DNA from: Pseudomonas gingeri
GTDB taxonomy: Bacteria; Pseudomonadota; Gammaproteobacteria; Pseudomonadales; Pseudomonadaceae
DNA length: 64,000 bases
Assembly (NCBI RefSeq): GCF_013386165.1
Contig: NZ_JACAOS010000012.1
Coordinates: 236,067 to 300,066, forward strand
Direction: 5' to 3'
Below the pieces are notes generated by a model that saw only the letters and a program-made list of their open reading frames with translations, made no database searches and was not told where the DNA came from. Both the position numbers and the translations under genes were made by a program. Below, one piece after another: positions 57,054 through 64,000 of the stretch. Every line of letters starts with the position of its first letter. Within the stretch, counting starts at the first letter, position 1.

Positions 57054-59613
57054 GCTGCTGGCGCAGATCGAACAACTGCAGCGGGACAATCACAAGCTGC
57101 GGCGGATCAATACGGCGTTGATTGAACGGGTCGAGTCCGGTACCGCCCGTGGCAATGATTCTTATGCGGCTTTTCAGCACTCGGTGGTGCTGGCCGAGCA
57201 GGTCCGGGAGCGTACCGATGCGTTGAACCAGGCCATGGCCGAACTCAAGGCCAGCAATCATCTCCTCAGTGATGCACGCCTGCGGGCGGAAACGGCCCAT
57301 CAACACCTGGTCGATGCCATCGAAAGTATTTCCGATGCCTTCGTGCTGTTCGACGAGGACCAGCGCATCGTGCTGTTCAACAGCCGCTTCAAGGCGTTCT
57401 GGGCCAATAGCCGGGTGCGGATCATCGGCGGCATGCGCTTGACCGAGGTCAAGCGGTTGATGACCAGTACCGGGCTGTTTGTTGAAGAACCACGTCAGCG
57501 CGCCGATGAACACCTGCTGTATCGCCTGAATGATGGCCGTTGGTTGCAGGTCAGCGAGCGGCCGACTCGCGAGGGTGGCCGGGTGATCCTGTTTACCGAC
57601 ATCACGGAAGTCAAACTCAGCGAAACCATGCGCCGCGAGCAAGCCGTTGCGCAGAAGTCGCACCTGCTGCAACGGGCGGTCGACAACCTGTCTCAGGGCG
57701 TCGCGATGGTCAACGCCGAGGGCATCCTGGAACTGTGGAACCGTCGTTTTCTGGAACTGAGCGGGCTGGCCCCGATTGCCGCGCACCGGCTTTTTTCCGA
57801 GGTGATTGCCGACAGCGAACTGAGCCTGTTGACGCCGGCCAGCCGCGACACCAACGGCCGGGTGATCCATGAGCGCGAGCAGCGACTGTACGATGGCCGG
57901 GTGCTGGAAATTCGTACCCATCCATTACCCACCGGCGGTTTCGTCAACACCTTCACCGACATCACCGAACGCTACCAGCATGCTGAAGCCCTCAGCGAGA
58001 GCGAGCGCTGGATTCGCCTGATCACCGACCATGTCCCGGCGCTCATTGCCTACCTGAACGCCGACCTGGTCTATGAGTTCACCAACAAGGTCTATGAGCA
58101 GTGGTACTGCTGGCCGAGTGGCGTGATGCTCGGGCAGAGTCTGCGCGAGGTCCATAGCGAGGAGCACTACCAGCGCCTGGAAACCTATGTCGAGCGCGCC
58201 CTGGCGGGGGAAAGCGTGACCTTCGAATGCCCCGAGATCAACATCAACAATCAGGAGCGCTACATGCTGCGCTCCTATGTGCCGAACCGCTTGGCCAACG
58301 GTGAAGTGATCGGCATTTTTGTGTTGATCCGGGATATCACCGAACGTCGCCGTACCGCCGAAGCGCTGCACCAGGCTTATCAGAATCTTGAGCAGCGAGT
58401 CCGCGAGCGCACGGCCGAGCTGACCACCCTGAACAGCCAACTGCTGCGCGAGATCGATGAGCGCAGGCGGGTAGAGTCGCGCCTGCGTGAAGCCAAGCTC
58501 GAAGCCGAGCAGGCCAACCTGTCGAAAACCAAATTCCTGGCCGCCGTGAGCCATGATCTGCTGCAGCCGCTCAACGCCGCACGGCTGTTTACCAGTGCCT
58601 TGTTGGAGCGACGCGAGCCGCTGGCCAACGCAACCCTGGTGCGTAATGTCAGTAACTCACTGGAAGACGTGGAGAGTCTGCTCGGGACGCTGGTCGACAT
58701 CTCCAAGCTCGATGCCGGGGTGATCAAGGCCGATATCGCGCCGTTTGCCTTGAGCGAACTGCTGGATAACCTGGCGGTCGAGTTTGCCCAAGCGGCCAGC
58801 AGCGAGGGCCTGCGCCTGGCGTTCGTGCCTTGCTCGGCGCTTGTGCGCAGCGATATCCAGCTGCTGGCGCGTATTCTGCGTAACCTGTTGAGCAACGCCA
58901 TCCGCTACACCCCCCATGGCCGCGTGGTACTGGGTTGTCGTCGGCGTCGTCATTGCCTGTCCATCGAGGTCTGGGATACCGGTATCGGGATTGCCGAGAA
59001 CAAACTCGAGGAGATTTTCCAGGAGTTCAAGCGTGGCGACGTGCAACGGCCCCATCAGGATCGCGGGCTGGGGCTCGGGTTGGCCATTGTCGAAAAAATC
59101 GCCGGCATACTCGGGCACAAGATCAGCGTCCGCTCGACCCCCGGCAAGGGTTCGATGTTCGCGGTCGAAGTGCCGCTGACCCTCAGCGCGCCCAAGCCGC
59201 CGATCCAGTTACCCCTGACCGGGCCCATGCTTGAACGGTTGCACGGGGCACGGATCTGGGTGCTGGACAATGACGCAACGATTTGCGCGGGGATGCGCAC
59301 GCTGCTGGAAAGCTGGGGCTGCCAGGTGGTCACCGCGCTGTCTGAGCAGGACTTGGGGCGGCAGGTGGAGAACTATCATTGCGACGCCGACCTGTTGATT
59401 GCCGATTATCACCTGGACAACGACCAGAACGGAGTCGATGCCGTGGCAACGATCAACGCCCGACGTGGCTCACCCTTGCCCGCGCTGATGATCACGGCCA
59501 ACTACAGCAATGAACTGAAGCTGCAAATGCGTGAGCTGGGCCACACCTTGATGCACAAGCCGGTGCGGCCGATGAAACTCAAAACCGCGATCAGCCACCT
59601 GCTGGGAAAATAG
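57022..59613 (+). CDS. PAS-containing hybrid histidine kinase, ErcS'-like
   Basis: This ~863-residue soluble kinase has no membrane helix. Coiled coil (AQIEQLQRDNHKLRRINTAL) leads to three PAS domains (SDAFVLFDEDQRIVLFNSRF, QGVAMVNAEGILELWNRRFL, VPALIAYLNADLVYEFTNKV), a coiled linker, HisKA with AAVSHDLLQPLNAARL, HATPase (LLSNAIRYTPHGRV, DTGIGI, GLGLGLAIVEKI) and a REC domain (LIADYHLDNDQNG). The HDLLQPL box is the PAS-7 type found in ErcS' and related ethanol-response kinases. The start is uncertain: the TTG at 57022 gives MDETVPPSHAEL, and the ATG at 56983 adds 13 residues with a better upstream GGAGAG. Confidence 0.82.
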   Translation: MDETVPPSHAELLAQIEQLQRDNHKLRRINTALIERVESGTARGNDSYAAFQHSVVLAEQVRERTDALNQAMAELKASNHLLSDARLRAETAHQHLVDAIESISDAFVLFDEDQRIVLFNSRFKAFWANSRVRIIGGMRLTEVKRLMTSTGLFVEEPRQRADEHLLYRLNDGRWLQVSERPTREGGRVILFTDITEVKLSETMRREQAVAQKSHLLQRAVDNLSQGVAMVNAEGILELWNRRFLELSGLAPIAAHRLFSEVIADSELSLLTPASRDTNGRVIHEREQRLYDGRVLEIRTHPLPTGGFVNTFTDITERYQHAEALSESERWIRLITDHVPALIAYLNADLVYEFTNKVYEQWYCWPSGVMLGQSLREVHSEEHYQRLETYVERALAGESVTFECPEININNQERYMLRSYVPNRLANGEVIGIFVLIRDITERRRTAEALHQAYQNLEQRVRERTAELTTLNSQLLREIDERRRVESRLREAKLEAEQANLSKTKFLAAVSHDLLQPLNAARLFTSALLERREPLANATLVRNVSNSLEDVESLLGTLVDISKLDAGVIKADIAPFALSELLDNLAVEFAQAASSEGLRLAFVPCSALVRSDIQLLARILRNLLSNAIRYTPHGRVVLGCRRRRHCLSIEVWDTGIGIAENKLEEIFQEFKRGDVQRPHQDRGLGLGLAIVEKIAGILGHKISVRSTPGKGSMFAVEVPLTLSAPKPPIQLPLTGPMLERLHGARIWVLDNDATICAGMRTLLESWGCQVVTALSEQDLGRQVENYHCDADLLIADYHLDNDQNGVDAVATINARRGSPLPALMITANYSNELKLQMRELGHTLMHKPVRPMKLKTAISHLLGK

Positions 59614-59630
59614 CCGGCGGGCTGATCCAA

Positions 59631-60296
59631 TCAACGCCGCAGGTAAGCGCTGAAATCGATATCCCCGGCGCTGAGAATCGCCTGGACGCGGTTATGCACG
59701 TTGAGTTTGCGCAGGATCGCCGAGACGTGAGCCTTGACGGTGGTTTCGGCGATCTCCAGGGCGTAGGCGATCTGCTTGTTCGACTCGCCCTTGGTCATCC
59801 GCTCCAGGACCAGCAATTGCTTGCGGGTCAGGGCCTGCAGCAACTCGGGGGCAAAGCTCGGTGTGCTGTTCATGTTGCGCCGGGTGCAGGGCTTTTGTGC
59901 GTGGATGATGTCGGCAGGCAGATAGACATTGCCGTTAAGAATCTGCTCGATGGCTTCAGTCATCTGCACCCGTGGCGAAGACTTGGTAATAAAGCCCACC
60001 GCCCCATACATAATGGCTTGCAGCACAATCTGCTTGTCTTGTTCGGCGGAGACGATCACCACCGGGACAGTGGGGGCTTCGTTGCGCAGATTGACCAGGC
60101 CATTGAGGCCGTGCATGCCCGGCATATTCAGATCGAGCAGAATCAGGTCGAGGTCGTCATGGCACAGGGTCAGTGCCAGCGCGCTTTTCAGGTCGGCGGT
60201 TTCCATCACTTCGCTGCCCGGAAAACCATCGCTGATCACATTGGCGATGGCTTCACGAAACAGTGGGTGATCATCGGCAATTAGAATTTTGTACAT
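59631..60296 (-). CDS. erdR: NarL-type response regulator, ErdR/EraR-like
   Basis: This 221-residue regulator begins [20 protein letters not shown], has phospho-Asp in [13 protein letters not shown], and ends with a LuxR HTH ([20 protein letters not shown], then [20 protein letters not shown]). The length and N- and C-termini match the ErdR-type regulators that control acetate and ethanol oxidation genes in Pseudomonas; EraR and ErbR are close alternatives. It converges on the kinase gene and is divergent from exaC with a 335-base spacer. Control of exaC is a likely inference. Confidence 0.75.
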   Translation of the reverse strand: MYKILIADDHPLFREAIANVISDGFPGSEVMETADLKSALALTLCHDDLDLILLDLNMPGMHGLNGLVNLRNEAPTVPVVIVSAEQDKQIVLQAIMYGAVGFITKSSPRVQMTEAIEQILNGNVYLPADIIHAQKPCTRRNMNSTPSFAPELLQALTRKQLLVLERMTKGESNKQIAYALEIAETTVKAHVSAILRKLNVHNRVQAILSAGDIDFSAYLRR

Positions 60297-60631
60297 GGCC
60301 GTTCACCTGTTTATGGTTGATGGCGGTGTGGCGGGGTGTATTGCTTGTTCCGGGAAGGAGGGCAGGGGCGGCAGCATAAGGGGTGATTCCTTTCTTATTA
60401 GTGGCGGCATTACATGCCACTGCCCCTGCTTTGTGAATGCGACGATAGTCAGGTAAACCGCGACTAAAGTACGGGGTGCTGTGCGTTGGCGGTTTTTCAG
60501 GCGAGTGCAAATTACGACTAAGTAACAAGGTGACCCCTGCCAAGGGCGCATTCGTTTGGCGGCGCAGGCTCTCTAACATCGGTTCATCGCGTGTTCGACC
60601 CACAGGCAATGACCGGTAAAGAGGCCCCATC
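60297..60631. other. 335-base divergent spacer between regulator and exaC
   Basis: I see no gene. The stretch should hold the exaC promoter and operator; AT-richer pieces occur at 60382-60400 and 60500-60530. I could not identify a confident -24/-12 or -35/-10 pair. Confidence 0.6.
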
Positions 60632-62152
<1,521 letters not shown>

Positions 62153-62187
62153 TGCCGTGAACCCTTCACGGGCACACGTCTGAAACG

Positions 62188-62216
62188 GTAGGAACCCGGT
62201 ATTCCCAGGTTCCTAC
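62188..62216. terminator. hairpin after exaC
   Basis: GTAGGAACC at 62188-62196 pairs exactly with GGTTCCTAC at 62208-62216. No long T run follows, but the position 36 bases after the exaC stop suits a terminator or a mRNA-stabilising hairpin. Confidence 0.5.
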
Positions 62217-62260
62217 GGTTGGTTCTCGCCCTTTTTGAGCGGTTGCGGCAAACGACGGTG

Positions 62261-62470
62261 CTAATGGAGCGTCACTACCCGGCGACTCTCACCGATCCGG
62301 ATCCTGTCTAGGGCCCGGTTCAACGCGTCCAGGGCATCGAGCAGCGCTTTTGCCTCGGTCTCCCGACCATCCCCCCAAAGGCGTTCAGCCATTTTGTTCA
62401 GGGCCTGGATGGATCTTTCGATATCGGCGGCCGTTGTTGTCGAGGTGCCCGCCGGCTTTGTCTTTGGCAT
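62261..62470 (-). CDS. hypothetical protein (69 residues)
   Basis: From the ATG at 62470 this is a 69-residue helical protein (TAADIERSIQALNKMAERLW, then ETEAKALLDALDALNRALDR). It resembles the small helical-bundle hypotheticals common in Pseudomonas, but I cannot name a family. An in-frame GTG at 62521 would add 17 residues. It is convergent with exaC and divergent from the signal peptidase gene. Confidence 0.6.
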   Translation of the reverse strand: MPKTKPAGTSTTTAADIERSIQALNKMAERLWGDGRETEAKALLDALDALNRALDRIRIGESRRVVTLH

Positions 62471-62701
62471 GTTTAGCGCTTCAACTGTTAGTGGGGGCTC
62501 GTTCACACGGGCTACGGACACCGGCTTGCCGGTTCTGGAGAGTCGCCATTGTCACACGCCGGCACGGCGTCCGATATCGCCAGCCGCTCTGAGGTTAATG
62601 TAAGCTGATTGCGCTGAAGTAAAGGCTGGCAAAAATGCCCATGGCTTGCGTGGCGGATGCTGGGAGCTTTCTCTACGCCTCTTTCTGTAGTGCGAGGATG
62701 T

Positions 62702-63370
62702 ATGCAACGTTGGTTGAGCCGGTACCGTTACGCCATTATTTTCTGGCTGTGCTTTGGCGTTTTCCGCACATCCCTGGCCGACTGGAATCCCATCCCGTCC
62801 GGGTCCATGCGCCCGACCCTGCTTGAGGGGGATGTGGTGCTGGTCAATCGGGTGGCGTACGACCTCAAGTTGCCCCTCACGGATATTTCCCTGGCCAAGC
62901 TTGATAATCCCCACCGGGGCGATGTGGTGACCTTCACTTCGCCCAAGGATGGCATGCGCCTGATCAAGCGGATCGTGGGCATTCCCGGCGACACCCTGGA
63001 AATGAAGAATGAGGTGCTGTGGGTTAACGGCACCCCTGCCATCTACCTGGATGCGCACGATATCAGCGAGCCCATGGCCTCTGGTCAATCTGTTCCGGGC
63101 ATCAAGCTGACCGAGCTTGCGAACAACAGTAAGCGGACCGTCCAGTTCATGCCGGCGGTACGTGCCTTGCGGAATTTCGGCCCTGTGGTGGTGCCTGCCG
63201 AGAATTATTTCATGTTGGGTGACAACCGCGATGACAGCGCGGACTCACGGTATATCGGCTTTGTGCCGCGTCGGCTGCTGATCGGGCACGCGCACCATAT
63301 CCTGGCCTCAGCGCAGATCCTGGATCATTGGATGCCGCGGTTTCGCAGATTTGGCGCGCCGATCTTGTGA
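62702..63370 (+). CDS. lepB: signal peptidase I
   Basis: From the ATG at 62702 (GAGGATGT upstream) this is a 222-residue membrane protease. The N-terminal helix (YAIIFWLCFGVFRTSLA) anchors it. Box B is IPSGSMRPTLLEGDVVLVNR with catalytic Ser35; box D is GMRLIKRIVGIPGD with the general-base Lys89; box E is YFMLGDNRDDSADSR. It cleaves signal peptides of secreted proteins. It is shorter than the main LepB of Pseudomonas and not beside lepA/rnc, so it is probably a second signal peptidase. The symbol is by family only. Confidence 0.88.
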   Translation: MQRWLSRYRYAIIFWLCFGVFRTSLADWNPIPSGSMRPTLLEGDVVLVNRVAYDLKLPLTDISLAKLDNPHRGDVVTFTSPKDGMRLIKRIVGIPGDTLEMKNEVLWVNGTPAIYLDAHDISEPMASGQSVPGIKLTELANNSKRTVQFMPAVRALRNFGPVVVPAENYFMLGDNRDDSADSRYIGFVPRRLLIGHAHHILASAQILDHWMPRFRRFGAPIL

Positions 63371-63482
63371 GTTGTCCGCCGCTCTGTAGGCTTCAGCCGA
63401 ACGCTATAGTTGTTTTTACACAGCGCTAAGCTTGATGATGTGCGGAAATCCTAACTCCAAAGTCAACAAAAGGGCTCATCTC

Positions 63483-63911
63483 ATGAAAGTCAGCGCACGC
63501 AACGTCTTCAAAGGCCAGGTCAGCCAGGTGCACGAAGGCGCGGTCAATGCCGAAGTGGTTTTGACGCTGTCGGGTGGTGAGCAGTTGGTTGCCGTGGTGA
63601 CCATGGAAAGCCTGCGCAACCTGGGTATTGCCGTGGGCAAAGAGGCCGTCGCACTGATCAAGGCGCCGTGGGTGATGTTGATGACCGAATCCAGCGATAT
63701 TCGCCTTTCGGCTCGCAACTGCCTGGAGGGCAAGGTGCTGACTGTCAATGATGGTGCGGTCAACGCCGAAGTGGTGATCGAGTTGGCCGGTGGTTCGAAG
63801 GTGTATTCGATCGTGACCCGTGATGCCGTCGCAGAGCTGGGCTTGGTACCGGGTGTCAGTGCCACGGCGGTGATCAAGGCGTCTCATATCATTCTGGGTG
63901 TGCCGGCCTGA
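63483..63911 (+). CDS. molybdate-binding protein with two Mop (TOBE) domains
   Basis: From the ATG at 63483 this is a 142-residue molbindin with two tandem Mop domains: VSARNVFKGQVSQVHEGAVN, then AEVVLTLSGGEQLVAVVTME, and LSARNCLEGKVLTVNDGAVN, then AEVVIELAGGSKVYSIVTRD. Molbindins bind molybdate or tungstate at domain interfaces and act as storage or as the ligand domain of ModE-type regulators. Here there is no DNA-binding domain, so a storage role is likely. The first and second domains are about half identical. Nothing follows to 64000 but a GC-rich repeat-like end. Confidence 0.88.
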   Translation: MKVSARNVFKGQVSQVHEGAVNAEVVLTLSGGEQLVAVVTMESLRNLGIAVGKEAVALIKAPWVMLMTESSDIRLSARNCLEGKVLTVNDGAVNAEVVIELAGGSKVYSIVTRDAVAELGLVPGVSATAVIKASHIILGVPA

Positions 63912-64000
63912 GGGAAGACCGCTTCCGCGCACGAAGTTTTCAGTGGTCTTGAGAACCTCTTCGCCGGCAAGCCCTGCTCAAAGACCTCGGCAGCACGATA

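Noticed and set aside
63912..64000. Possible REP-like sequence at the right end
   Set aside because: Only part of a TCGCCGGCAAG-type unit is visible before the window ends.

Overview
The window is a GC-rich chromosomal segment that looks like a Pseudomonas of the fluorescens group. The support is a Roc-type signalling cluster next to chaperone-usher fimbriae, an ErcA/ErcS'/ExaC ethanol-oxidation set, many LysR regulators, and MOBH-type integrative conjugative element (ICE) genes of the kind common in this genus. Species cannot be settled from the sequence alone.

Layout. 0-3.6 kb: end of an Old Yellow Enzyme gene, a DJ-1/PfpI protein, LysR and SRPBCC genes, and a small hypothetical gene. 3.7-16.9 kb: a decayed mobile region. 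It holds an IS1182-type transposase remnant, a small Rmf/CrpP-like gene, a TraD coupling protein, an STY4534-family ICE replication protein, a MobH relaxase, repeated G/C-box leaders, two LprI-type (DUF1311) exported proteins, two related YYY-motif exported proteins and a zeta-toxin remnant. No integrase and no type IV secretion genes are seen, so the element is probably immobile. 17-22.4 kb: small redox and regulator genes (DinB-like, SDR with divergent AraC, GlcG-like, zinc-type alcohol dehydrogenase with divergent LysR).

22.5-36.0 kb: the most coherent functional block. Two hybrid histidine kinases flank a REC-EAL protein (RocR-like) and are followed by a NarL-type regulator (RocA-like). 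A convergent six-gene chaperone-usher fimbrial operon ends exactly where the regulator ends. Only the second kinase carries an Hpt domain, which suggests that the kinases share a phosphorelay. The EAL protein probably opposes the transcription factor in controlling attachment.

36.1-44.1 kb: an accessory island bounded by imperfect 26-bp direct repeats, with a tRNA-like 3' fragment at its left edge. It holds a DUF6678-type gene, a large SF1 helicase with a coiled-coil insert, a divergent 504-residue protein that I cannot assign, IS481 remnants, one intact toxin-antitoxin pair and one ParD/ParE pair with a broken toxin; a 5'-truncated vapC lies just outside. The helicase plus the 504-residue protein is the best candidate here for something undescribed.

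44-64 kb: mostly core-like genes. These are a YeeE/YedE membrane protein, a LysE exporter with divergent LysR, a methyltransferase, a DHH phosphoesterase, carboxynorspermidine decarboxylase and dehydrogenase (polyamine synthesis), an amino-acid permease, a SotB-like MFS exporter, the ercA/FIST/ercS'-like/erdR-like/exaC ethanol-response set without exaA, a signal peptidase I and a double-Mop molybdate-binding protein. No complete tRNA, rRNA or CRISPR array was seen.
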